Positions 17,213-23,616 of a DNA stretch of 41,207 nt are shown here, in pieces. The stretch spans positions 1 through 41,207 of the forward strand of contig SVFJ01000022.1 of NCBI GenBank assembly GCA_015056925.1, given 5' to 3'. The notes beneath the pieces were generated by a model. It ran no database searches, was not told the DNA's origin, and saw nothing but the letters and a program-made list of their open reading frames with translations. Positions within the stretch are counted from its first letter, which is position 1. Every line of letters begins with the position of its first letter. The DNA comes from Lachnospiraceae bacterium (GTDB lineage: Bacteria; Bacillota; Clostridia; Lachnospirales; Lachnospiraceae). Made by a program: the position numbers and the translations under genes.

Positions 17213-17230
17213 ACAGGCTTTATAGCCTGT
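17213..17230 (+). other. second hairpin of the ori region
   Basis: A perfect 7-bp stem (17213-17219 with 17224-17230) with TTAT loop. A further 6-bp stem, TGCACA (17185-17190) with TGTGCA (17195-17200), lies beside the origin hairpin. The structures could be part of a double-strand origin, a lagging-strand origin or an attenuator before rep. Confidence 0.45.
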
Positions 17231-17266
17231 TCACAAGGCTGCACATAATGAACAGGAGGCGATAAA

Positions 17267-18262
17267 ATAAAAGATACTCAGAGCTTTATGTACCAGATTA
17301 CAATTAACGCTCCAAAGGAAAAAGGATGGACGCATGAACATATTTTAGAAGTGATGCGTGGAAATTTCAAAACGCTTGTTTATATCTGCATGGCAGATGA
17401 ACAGGGAAGCTGTTATCACACACATATCTTTGTTGTGTTTGCATCCAGAGTTAGATTCAGCATGGTTAAGCGTTATTTCGAGGAAGCACATATTGAAAAA
17501 TGCAAAGGTTCGGTATCTGATAATGTAAATTATGTAAAAAAGACTGGAAAATGGGAAACAGACGAGTCGAAACAGGAAAAGAAAATAGAAGCTACATTTG
17601 AGGAATATGGTACACAACCGCCAGATAGTAAAGGTAAAAGAAGTGATATGTCCGAGCTCTACCAGATGGTAATGGATAATATGACTAATGCAGAAATACT
17701 GGCTCAGAATCAAGACTATATCCTACAAATTGATAAAATAGATAAAGTTAGAACGACCATATTAACGGAGAAATATAAGGAAACAGTCAGACTGGATTTG
17801 AAAGTAGTTTACATTAGCGGAGCTACAGGAACAGGAAAAACCAGAGGTGTTCTTGAACAGAATGGATATTCAAATGTATATCGAGTGACAGATTACCTGC
17901 ATCCATTTGATTCTTATAATGGACAGCCGGTAATTGCCTTCGATGAATTTCGTTCCTCTTTAAGAATTAAAGAAATGCTTTTGTTTTGCGATATATATCC
18001 CATTGAACTTCCGAGTAGATATACAAATAAGTATGCTTGTTATAACAAGGTGTATATTATATCGAATTGGTCTTTGGAAAAGCAATACACAGAAGTACAG
18101 AGAGAAGATATTGAATCTTGGGAAGCGTTTCTTAGGAGGATTCATAAGGTGGTTATATATGCAAAAGATGGAAGTGTTAAAGAATATGATTCTGTAAAAG
18201 AGTATCTGAATAGAAATGAATTTGTCACAATAGATGACAATATAGATTTACCTTTTGACTGA
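17267..18262 (+). CDS. rep: CRESS-type replication initiator: HUH endonuclease with SF3 helicase
   Basis: A 331-residue rolling-circle initiator. From the first ATG (17288) the motifs are: strand ITINAP (motif I), CYHTHIFV with HUH His44 and His46 (motif II), YVKK with the catalytic Tyr82 and Lys85 (motif III), Walker A GATGTGKT (178-185), Walker B VIAFDEF (215-221) and motif C VYIISN with Asn260. HUH plus superfamily 3 helicase in one chain is the layout of circovirus and geminivirus Rep; such Reps are known from bacterial plasmids and integrated elements. The reading frame extends upstream to an ATA at 17267, giving KDTQSFMYQITIN; relatives I recall begin with a similar DTQS segment. AGGAGG (17254-17259) has 7-nt spacing to the ATA and 28 nt to the ATG, so the start is probably the ATA. 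Confidence 0.9.
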   Translation: MKDTQSFMYQITINAPKEKGWTHEHILEVMRGNFKTLVYICMADEQGSCYHTHIFVVFASRVRFSMVKRYFEEAHIEKCKGSVSDNVNYVKKTGKWETDESKQEKKIEATFEEYGTQPPDSKGKRSDMSELYQMVMDNMTNAEILAQNQDYILQIDKIDKVRTTILTEKYKETVRLDLKVVYISGATGTGKTRGVLEQNGYSNVYRVTDYLHPFDSYNGQPVIAFDEFRSSLRIKEMLLFCDIYPIELPSRYTNKYACYNKVYIISNWSLEKQYTEVQREDIESWEAFLRRIHKVVIYAKDGSVKEYDSVKEYLNRNEFVTIDDNIDLPFD

Positions 18263-18267
18263 AGGGA

Positions 18268-18477
18268 GTGGTTGTTGTAGATAAAAAATATGTTCCATTA
18301 TGGGAAAAAGCAAACTTAACGCTTGAGGAAGCTTCAATGTATTTTGGAATTGGTCAGAACAAATTGCGTGAAATGACAAATGGTAATAATTGCCCATATG
18401 TAATTTGGTGTGGAAGTAAGAGGCTTATTAAAAGGAAATTATTTGCAGAATATTTAGAGAAGCAATACTCCATATAA
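18268..18477 (+). CDS. xis: excisionase-like winged-helix protein
   Basis: A 69-residue DNA-binding protein between rep and int. It resembles the small Tn916 Xis family: LTLEEASMYFGIGQNKLREM is the helix-turn-helix part, CGSKRLIKRKLFAEYLEKQ the wing and last helix. The start is unsure: GTG at 18268 touches the GAAGGGA site, while the codon at 9-nt spacing is GTA, so initiation may be atypical or further in. It lies five bases after the rep stop. It should bias the integrase toward excision. Confidence 0.85.
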   Translation: MVVVDKKYVPLWEKANLTLEEASMYFGIGQNKLREMTNGNNCPYVIWCGSKRLIKRKLFAEYLEKQYSI

Positions 18478-18499
18478 TAGAGATGTAATTTGGGGGTGG

Positions 18500-18549
18500 A
18501 CAAAGAGGACATGTTAAGGCTACAATGAGCTTGAGCGTGTTCTCTTTGT
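18500..18549 (+). other. imperfect hairpin between xis and int
   Basis: 14 pairs, two of them G-T (18500-18513 with 18536-18549), around a 22-nt loop just before the int start. It is not followed by a clear T run. It might attenuate int or be an integrase-related site. Confidence 0.45.
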
Positions 18550-18571
18550 TGTTATGAAAGGAGAAATTATT

Positions 18572-19822
18572 ATGGCAGTAGAGAGACGCAAGGACAATAA
18601 AAATAGAGTTTTAAAAGAAGGTGAATACCAGAGAAGTAGCGGAACATATGAGTTCAAATGGCGAGATAAGCGTGGTAAAAGACATTCTATAAGTGCTCCT
18701 ACTCTTGAAGAGTTAAGAGAGAAGGAATTGGATGTACTTAGGGATGTTTTGGATGGTGTCAGAGCTGATAAAAATAGTTTGACTATCAATGATTTATATA
18801 ATAGTTGGGTACAATTGAAAAGAGGCTTGAAAGATAACACTTTTTCAAATTATAAATATATGTACACCATGTTTGTAGAACCCGATTTTGGCAAGAGTAG
18901 GCTCGTTGATTTGAAACGTTCTGATGTTAGAGGCTTTTATAATTATCTGGCTGAGGAAAGACATGTACAGGTTAATACTATTGATAGTATCCATACTGTA
19001 TTGCATCAAGTGTTAGAGCTTGGTGTAGAGGATGATTATCTTAGATATAATCCTTCCGACAATGCTTTGAAAGAACTCAAAAAAGCTCGTAATTGTGAAG
19101 GTGAAAAAAGAAGAGCATTAACAGTTTCAGAGCAGGAATTATTCGAGAAATTTCTTAACAAGCAGGGACAGTATCATAGATGGTATCCTATTTTTATCAT
19201 CATGTTATGGACTGGAATGCGAGTAGGAGAGATTACAGGTCTTAGATGGTGTGATATTGATTTAGAAGAAGAGATAATCAATGTGAATCATACATTGGTA
19301 TATTATTGCACTAGAACGGAAGCAGGACAAATTTTTGCAATCAATACCACTAAAACTAAAGCAGGTGAAAGAACAATTCCAATGCTTCCAATCGTGAAAG
19401 AGGCTTTCCTCATGGAAAAGAAATATCAAGAAGAATGTGGAATTAAAAGTGTCGCTGTTGTTGATGGTTATCGAGATTTTATTTTTGTAAATCGTTTCGG
19501 TAATGTTCAGCATCAAGGAACTCTCAATAAAGCTCTGAGAAGAATTATAAGGGATTGCAATTTTGAGGTACTTGATAAAGAACACCGAGAAGATGCAGTT
19601 ATTCTTCCGAAGTTCAGTAATCATTCTTTGAGACATACCTTTACTACCAGAATGTGCGAAGCAGGTGTAAATATTAAAGCTATGCAGGAGATTCTGGGAC
19701 ATGCGGATGCAGAAACAACAATGGACATTTATGCAGAAGCTACTAAAGAATTGAAGAAGTCAGAGCTAATCAATTTTGAGGACTATTTCGCAAAACAGAA
19801 AAAAGCTCAATCTGGTATTTAG
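18572..19822 (+). CDS. int: tyrosine recombinase / integrase
   Basis: A 416-residue integrase of the Tn916/phage Int type, catalysing integration and, with Xis, excision. The N-terminal 65 residues form an arm-binding domain rich in charged residues (RDKRGKRHS), next an SAM-like core-binding domain (about 68-160), then the catalytic domain with Arg217 (TGMRVGEI), His351-x-x-Arg354 (HSLRH), His377 (LGHAD) and nucleophile Tyr387 (DIYAEAT). The start is ATG 18572, with AAAGGAG just ahead; the ATG at 18554 precedes that site. It is the last gene and ends 15 bp before the right repeat. Confidence 0.95.
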   Translation: MAVERRKDNKNRVLKEGEYQRSSGTYEFKWRDKRGKRHSISAPTLEELREKELDVLRDVLDGVRADKNSLTINDLYNSWVQLKRGLKDNTFSNYKYMYTMFVEPDFGKSRLVDLKRSDVRGFYNYLAEERHVQVNTIDSIHTVLHQVLELGVEDDYLRYNPSDNALKELKKARNCEGEKRRALTVSEQELFEKFLNKQGQYHRWYPIFIIMLWTGMRVGEITGLRWCDIDLEEEIINVNHTLVYYCTRTEAGQIFAINTTKTKAGERTIPMLPIVKEAFLMEKKYQEECGIKSVAVVDGYRDFIFVNRFGNVQHQGTLNKALRRIIRDCNFEVLDKEHREDAVILPKFSNHSLRHTFTTRMCEAGVNIKAMQEILGHADAETTMDIYAEATKELKKSELINFEDYFAKQKKAQSGI

Positions 19823-19837
19823 TGGGGTGCGACCAGT

Positions 19838-19864
19838 ATGCGACCGATTTGCGACCATTTATAA
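19838..19864 (+). repeat. right att-like direct repeat of the integrated element
   Basis: 27 bp with 23 identities to 11569-11595. TGCGACC occurs at 19828, 19839 and 19850, all 11 bp apart, immediately after the int stop codon. Confidence 0.65.
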
Positions 19865-20117
19865 AGATAAGTGTAGATTTATAGAATCAGAAGCATAAAA
19901 ACAATGAGCGGAAACACAGATATAATAAGATATGAGGATATATTGGAAAATGCGGTCGTTGTTCCCAACGATGAAGAGTTTGGATAAATAAAGTGGCTTA
20001 AATACTGGGTTTGCGAGGTGTGAACACCACGCCATACGCCAATTTTACGCCAAATGATGCAAGGTTTGATGTAACAGAATAATAGAGATGATGTGGAATC
20101 AGACGATATGACATTAG
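19865..20117. other. intergenic region after the right repeat
   Basis: No convincing gene in about 250 bp. A short ORF at 19904-19987 (27 residues, MSGNTDIIRYEDILEN...) lacks a ribosome binding site and may be a remnant. The stretch also holds a second set of att-like repeats (20029-20053, listed separately). Confidence 0.5.
20029..20053. repeat. second att-like tandem repeat (ACGCCA units)
   Basis: ACGCCA occurs at 20029, 20036 and 20047; the last two units are 11 bp apart, the same phasing as the TGCGACC units. It may be the scar or attachment site of another integrase. No left partner was found in the window. Confidence 0.4.
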
Positions 20118-20158
20118 AACCTCATTAGATAGAGAAATCTGTCTGATGGGGTTTTCTT
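20118..20158 (+). terminator. strong hairpin terminator
   Basis: 16 continuous pairs, several G-T (20118-20133 with 20138-20153), GAAA tetraloop, then T-rich. It might be the original lysS terminator, moved away by the insertion. Confidence 0.75.
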
Positions 20159-20272
20159 GTATATCGAGGTAATCTGATTACAGAATGTAAATTATTGTTT
20201 ATGGTAAGTAGTGACGGAATATTGCGAGTTCATATAGCATAATTATTAAAATGTTTTAAAGGTGGCAAATTT

Positions 20273-20893
20273 ATGATACAAGAGGTAAATATTGATAAGT
20301 ATGTTGGAAAAGATGGAAAATATGTTATATCCATGAATAAGACATTTAAACAGGCATTTAGTACATTAGAGCTGAAGCATATAAATTTGATGCTGAGAAT
20401 CAATAGAATTAATAGAATGTGTTTTGAATATACTAAGAAATGGAAGAAAGAAAAAATAAAATGGAATAATACAAATTATGAATTTGCTTTCTTACAAGAA
20501 GAAATTATATATCATATGCGTAGAGTAGTTGACGATATGATTTCAATAGTTTGGATTCAGAATCAGATGGAAAGCCAACAGAATGTACTTAAGATAGAAA
20601 TAGATTCTATAGGTAGATATTTGAACAAAAAGGATTCTGATTTTAAGTGTTTTGATGAATGTATAGAATTTTTAAATATTATAAATAGTATTTCAAATTC
20701 GTATAAACATTCAGTTTTTCAAACTGTCCAAAATTTGATTAGTCAAGAAGAACCATCCTTTTATGTTTATGGATATAAATCAAATGATACCAATAATATG
20801 GAGGGAGAATATTTATATAGTCAGACTGAATTATTAGAAGGATTTGAAAAAATGTTAAATATATATTTGAGAGAAGTTTATGAAACGGAATAG
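20273..20893 (+). CDS. hypothetical helical protein
   Basis: A 206-residue soluble protein that I do not recognise. It appears almost entirely alpha-helical and rich in Ile, Asn and Lys, with high AT content compared with the housekeeping genes. HMRRVVDDMISIVW and SNSYKHSVF are conserved-looking segments; an R...SxKH pattern is seen in some HEPN or CRISPR-adjacent helical proteins but this is too vague to assign. RBS AAAGGTGG precedes the ATG. It lies beside a toxin-antitoxin pair in an accessory island. Confidence 0.65.
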   Translation: MIQEVNIDKYVGKDGKYVISMNKTFKQAFSTLELKHINLMLRINRINRMCFEYTKKWKKEKIKWNNTNYEFAFLQEEIIYHMRRVVDDMISIVWIQNQMESQQNVLKIEIDSIGRYLNKKDSDFKCFDECIEFLNIINSISNSYKHSVFQTVQNLISQEEPSFYVYGYKSNDTNNMEGEYLYSQTELLEGFEKMLNIYLREVYETE

Positions 20894-20917
20894 GGATGAG
20901 ATATGTCATCCTATTTT
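20893..20917 (+). terminator. terminator after the helical protein
   Basis: A 6- to 8-bp stem, GGATGA with TCATCC, 6-nt loop, followed by ATTTTA, overlapping the stop codon region of the preceding gene. Confidence 0.55.
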
Positions 20918-20970
20918 AATCGTACTTTATCCGAATGAAAAATAATAATAGATTCAAAACTTGTAAGTAT

Positions 20971-21018
20971 TGAAACCGTTTTGTCCCAGACGATAAATTA
21001 AGGGATTGAACGGTTTCA
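20971..21018. repeat. 10-bp inverted repeat with 28-nt internal segment
   Basis: TGAAACCGTT (20971-20980) and AACGGTTTCA (21009-21018) are perfect reverse complements; TCCC and GGGA inside can pair too. No ORF is present. It could be a transcript hairpin, a protein-binding site or the trace of a small inserted element. Confidence 0.5.
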
Positions 21019-21082
21019 TATCTTATATTCATAAGTAATGTAGAAGAAAGTGGAATAGATGACAGGGATAAGGAAAAGTATG

Positions 21083-21111
21083 TTGATAACTTTAATAAAG
21101 TGACATATAAT
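21083..21111 (+). promoter_or_regulatory. promoter of the toxin-antitoxin operon
   Basis: TTGATA (21083-21088), 17-bp spacer, perfect TATAAT (21106-21111), 55 bp before the antitoxin start. Confidence 0.7.
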
Positions 21112-21166
21112 AATATTACAAACACATGCAAAACAACTACACATATATGGTGAAGGAGGAATTGTT

Positions 21167-21463
21167 ATGGCAGAACAGGTTTTGATTCAATTTCGTGCAG
21201 ATAAAGCATTAAAACAAGAGGTTGCAGAGATTTACGAGACTCTTGGTATGGACTTACCAACAGCTTTCCGTATGTTTATGACTAGAAGTAAGATGGTGAA
21301 AGGGCTTCCGTTTGAGGCAACATTACCAGAAACAATAATTACACGAGCAGAGGCTAAGAATGCGTTCTATGAGTTGAGAGAGCAGGCTGCTGATGTGCCG
21401 GAGATGTCTCTTGATGAAATCAATGCTGAAATATCAGCTGTTCGAGCAGAAAGAAAAAGGTAA
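21167..21463 (+). CDS. RelB/DinJ-family antitoxin
   Basis: A 98-residue antitoxin. The N-terminal ribbon-helix-helix (about 1-48) has QVLIQFRADKALKQEVAEI and DLPTAFRMFMTRS, the RelB/DinJ pattern that binds operator DNA as a dimer. The C-terminal acidic tail (about 50-98) would wrap the toxin. AAGGAGG is 6 bases upstream. The following PIN toxin gene begins 7 bases after the stop, with its ribosome binding site inside this gene, so the pair is co-expressed. RelB-type antitoxins usually pair with RelE/YafQ, so the PIN partner is less common. Confidence 0.9.
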   Translation: MAEQVLIQFRADKALKQEVAEIYETLGMDLPTAFRMFMTRSKMVKGLPFEATLPETIITRAEAKNAFYELREQAADVPEMSLDEINAEISAVRAERKR

Positions 21464-21469
21464 GTGCAT

Positions 21470-21886
21470 ATGGTGTATTATGCAGTTATAGATACAAATG
21501 TTTTCATTTCTGCTTTGCTTTCAAAACGAGCAGATGCGCCAACAGTACGAGTATTAGATGCAATGTTTGATGGTAAAATCGTACCTTTGTATCATGCGGA
21601 TATTTTAGCGGAATATGATGAAGTGCTTCACAGAAGCAAGTTTCATTTTAAAGAAGAGACAATTCAGTTAGTTATTAATGCGGTGAAGCAATATGGTGTG
21701 GAAGTGTTTCCTCAGCCCACGGGTGAAATACTTGTTGACATGGATGACTTGATATTTTATGAGGTAGCAATGGAAAAGAGAGAGGATGATGCATATTTAG
21801 TTACAGGCAATCAAAAACATTATCCGATACGTGATTTTATAGTTACACCTGCTGAAATGATGGAAATTATAAAAGAAGAGTTGTAG
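21470..21886 (+). CDS. PIN-domain toxin
   Basis: A 138-residue PIN-domain ribonuclease of the COG1569-like group of putative toxins. The first acidic residue is in VIDTNVFISALLS, the second in EYDEV, and the third region in MEKREDDAYLVTGNQKHYP with the paired Asp and the conserved TGN/D-x-H end. These acidic residues coordinate Mg2+ for RNA cleavage. ATG at 21470 is preferred over the GTG at 21464 because AAAGG then has 9-nt spacing. Its target RNA is unknown. Confidence 0.9.
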   Translation: MVYYAVIDTNVFISALLSKRADAPTVRVLDAMFDGKIVPLYHADILAEYDEVLHRSKFHFKEETIQLVINAVKQYGVEVFPQPTGEILVDMDDLIFYEVAMEKREDDAYLVTGNQKHYPIRDFIVTPAEMMEIIKEEL

Positions 21887-21890
21887 TAGA

Positions 21891-21931
21891 AGTCTCATTA
21901 GTCTGAGTAAAATCTGACTAATGAGGCTTTT
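21891..21931 (+). terminator. terminator of the toxin-antitoxin operon
   Basis: 13-bp stem (21891-21903 with 21916-21928) with one wobble pair and T-rich 3' end. Confidence 0.85.
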
Positions 21932-22065
21932 GTTATTCGTAACAATCTGTCCGGCAAAGGAGCTTAAAAAATCTCTCAATTATGTTATGAATTTGGGAGA
22001 AAGACAAGAGTTTTGGAAGATAAAATTATTTGAAAAGTGTAATGACATACTTTATATATTACTTG

Positions 22066-22114
22066 TTTACAAATACGCAGCATAGTTGTAAAATAGAGTT
22101 AGATAGAACTAACT
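22066..22114 (+). promoter_or_regulatory. promoter with dyad for the four-TM protein gene
   Basis: TTTACA (22066-22071), 17-bp spacer, TAAAAT (22089-22094). A dyad AGTTAG (22097-22102) / CTAACT (22109-22114) follows at once, in the start-site region, and may be an operator. Confidence 0.5.
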
Positions 22115-22147
22115 AAAAGCGTTGCAGGACAATAGGGAGGGATTCAA

Positions 22148-22642
22148 ATGATGATATTTTTAGTAGAAGCATTGGTATTATGTTCTATATTTACAGTACT
22201 TATTTTGCTGTCAATGAAAAAGCCATTAGAAGCTCAAATATATAGCTATCCGCCTAATATTATTCATAGGGTGGCCAAGATGGGCTTGATAGAAAAGATG
22301 GAAAAGCCAAGGGTAGTAGAGGTACTCAAAAGAAAGTGGCCTGCAATTATTGTGTTTGGCGCAGTGATTGGGATAGCTGTGTATTATTTAAATGATGCAA
22401 ATACTTTCCTAAAGGCTTTTGCTATCAGTTATGGACTTTGGTTTGTAGTAGATTGGTATGATGCCATTGTGCTTGATATCGGTTGGTTTTGCCATTCAAA
22501 GAGAGTGCGCATACCGGGTACGGAGGATATGATAGAGGATTATCAGGATTATTGGTTTCATATTAAGGCATCATTAGTGGGAATGCTACTTGGACTTCCG
22601 ACATGTTTGATTGCAGGTGCGGTGTGCAGGATATTAGCTTAG
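22148..22642 (+). CDS. integral membrane protein, unknown function
   Basis: A 164-residue protein with about four hydrophobic segments (about residues 1-22, 66-84, 90-107 and 143-163). The N-terminal one (MMIFLVEALVLCSIFTVLILL) could be a signal anchor. A loop with DWYDAIVLDIGWFCHSKRVR and PGTEDMIEDYQDYWFH is aromatic and acidic. I recognise no named family. GGGAGG lies 8 bases before the ATG. Its own promoter and a dyad precede it; no operon partner is clear. Confidence 0.75.
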   Translation: MMIFLVEALVLCSIFTVLILLSMKKPLEAQIYSYPPNIIHRVAKMGLIEKMEKPRVVEVLKRKWPAIIVFGAVIGIAVYYLNDANTFLKAFAISYGLWFVVDWYDAIVLDIGWFCHSKRVRIPGTEDMIEDYQDYWFHIKASLVGMLLGLPTCLIAGAVCRILA

Positions 22643-22751
22643 ATAGTTTCAAATATATACTTCTTCCTTGAATTGTGCTAAAATATAGTAAGAAGTCGGA
22701 AAATACAGTAGTAAACAGATAGAGTAACAAGATGAGAGAGGAGCGAGCGAT

Positions 22752-23354
22752 ATGTATAAGATTATTGCAATGGAACGAGAGTTTGCAAGCGGCGGTAATG
22801 AGATTGGTAAGCGTGTTGCCAAGAAGCTGGGGATTGCTTTGTATGACAGAAATCTCTTAATAGAAGTGGCTAAGAGACTTGATATACCTGCAATCTATGT
22901 GGAGCAGCTTGAGGAAACGGCTCCGGGAAGCAGTATTTTCAACCTGTCACAGACTGCCTTTGGCGGAAGTCAGAAGGCAAGAACCAATCTGTCTTTAGCG
23001 GAAAGAATTTTTTTGGAAGAGAAGAAGCTGATTGAAGAGATTGTGGAGAAAGAGGATTGTGTCATTGTGGGAAGATGTGCTTCCTATATTCTACGGGACA
23101 GACCTGACTGCCTAAAGGTATTTGTGCGTGCAGATAAGGATTATCGTATGAAGCGTGCAATAGAAACGGAGAAGCTGGCAAAGGATGAAGCAGATTATTT
23201 TCTTCGTAAGTCAGATAAGAGACGTAGTGATTTCTATAACACCCATACAGGTTTGAAATGGGGCGATATGGAGAATTTCGATATCTGCTTAGATAGTGGT
23301 ACTTTGGGATTGGATTGTTGTGTGGATGTTCTTTCGGGAATGATGAAAAAGTAG
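22752..23354 (+). CDS. cytidylate kinase-like family protein
   Basis: A 200-residue P-loop kinase of the cytidylate-kinase-like (Cytidylate_kin2) family. The start MERE-FASGGNEIGKRVAK carries the phosphate-binding loop SGG, ALYDRNLLIEVAKRL a family helix, and IVGRCASYILRDRP is the second signature. The lid segment has RKSDKRRSDFYNTHTGLKWGD. True Cmk makes CDP from CMP, but members of this side family are often of unproven substrate, so the symbol is left empty. GAGGAG is upstream. A clear terminator follows. Confidence 0.88.
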   Translation: MYKIIAMEREFASGGNEIGKRVAKKLGIALYDRNLLIEVAKRLDIPAIYVEQLEETAPGSSIFNLSQTAFGGSQKARTNLSLAERIFLEEKKLIEEIVEKEDCVIVGRCASYILRDRPDCLKVFVRADKDYRMKRAIETEKLAKDEADYFLRKSDKRRSDFYNTHTGLKWGDMENFDICLDSGTLGLDCCVDVLSGMMKK

Positions 23355-23368
23355 AAATAGAATAAACG

Positions 23369-23400
23369 AAAACGCATACCAATTACGGTATGCGTTTTTT
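23369..23400 (+). terminator. intrinsic terminator
   Basis: 12-bp perfect stem (23369-23380 with 23387-23398), 6-nt loop and a run of T residues, after the cytidylate-kinase-like gene. Confidence 0.9.
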
Positions 23401-23504
23401 ACGAAGAAAACAAAAAAGATTTGTAAATCAAACTTTACAAAAAAGACAATTATTCTCGAAAAATATTAATTTTCAAGCTTGGAAAGGACGAAAAAAGCCA
23501 AAAA

Positions 23505-23571
23505 CGCAACTTGAAGTTGCGAAAAAAGAGAAGTAAAGTTGCTTGAAAGGGTATATAGATGTTGTTATAAT
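23505..23571 (+). promoter_or_regulatory. promoter of the XRE-GlmM gene with a palindromic candidate operator
   Basis: CGCAACT (23505-23511) TGA AGTTGCG (23515-23521) is a perfect 7-bp palindrome. A half-site AAGTTGC recurs at 23536-23542, touching the -35. The promoter is TTGAAA (23543-23548), 17-bp spacer, TATAAT (23566-23571). Binding by the gene's own HTH domain is inferred. Confidence 0.65.
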
Positions 23572-23616
23572 TAGCACATAATAGAGTAGTTCGTAGTAAA
23601 ATAAAGGAGAACGCAT

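Larger units (their letters stand above)
11569..19864 (+). mobile_element. integrated mobile element with CRESS-type Rep, FtsK/TcpA-like ATPase and tyrosine integrase
   Basis: About 8.3 kb lying just after lysS and bounded by imperfect direct repeats. Left part: two XRE regulators flanking two exported-protein genes. Right part: a rightward operon of small protein, unknown, two-TM protein, DNA-pumping ATPase, origin hairpin, rep, xis and int, with int next to the right repeat, as expected for integrative elements. The order small proteins - FtsK-like - Rep/relaxase - Xis - Int matches the transfer and integration modules of Tn916-like elements. Mating-pore genes are missing, so an autonomous conjugative life is unlikely; mobilization by a resident conjugative element, or FtsK-only transfer, is inferred. 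Confidence 0.85.

Noticed and set aside
15019-19822. Integrated filamentous phage (inovirus)
   Set aside because: A small ssDNA-binding-like protein plus an ATPase recalls Zot-containing phages, but the ATPase motifs fit FtsK/TcpA, there are no coat-like small hydrophobic proteins, and Rep is of the CRESS type rather than phage gpII.
19904-19987. 27-residue ORF as a gene
   Set aside because: It has no ribosome binding site and is in a repeat-rich intergenic area; it may be a remnant only.
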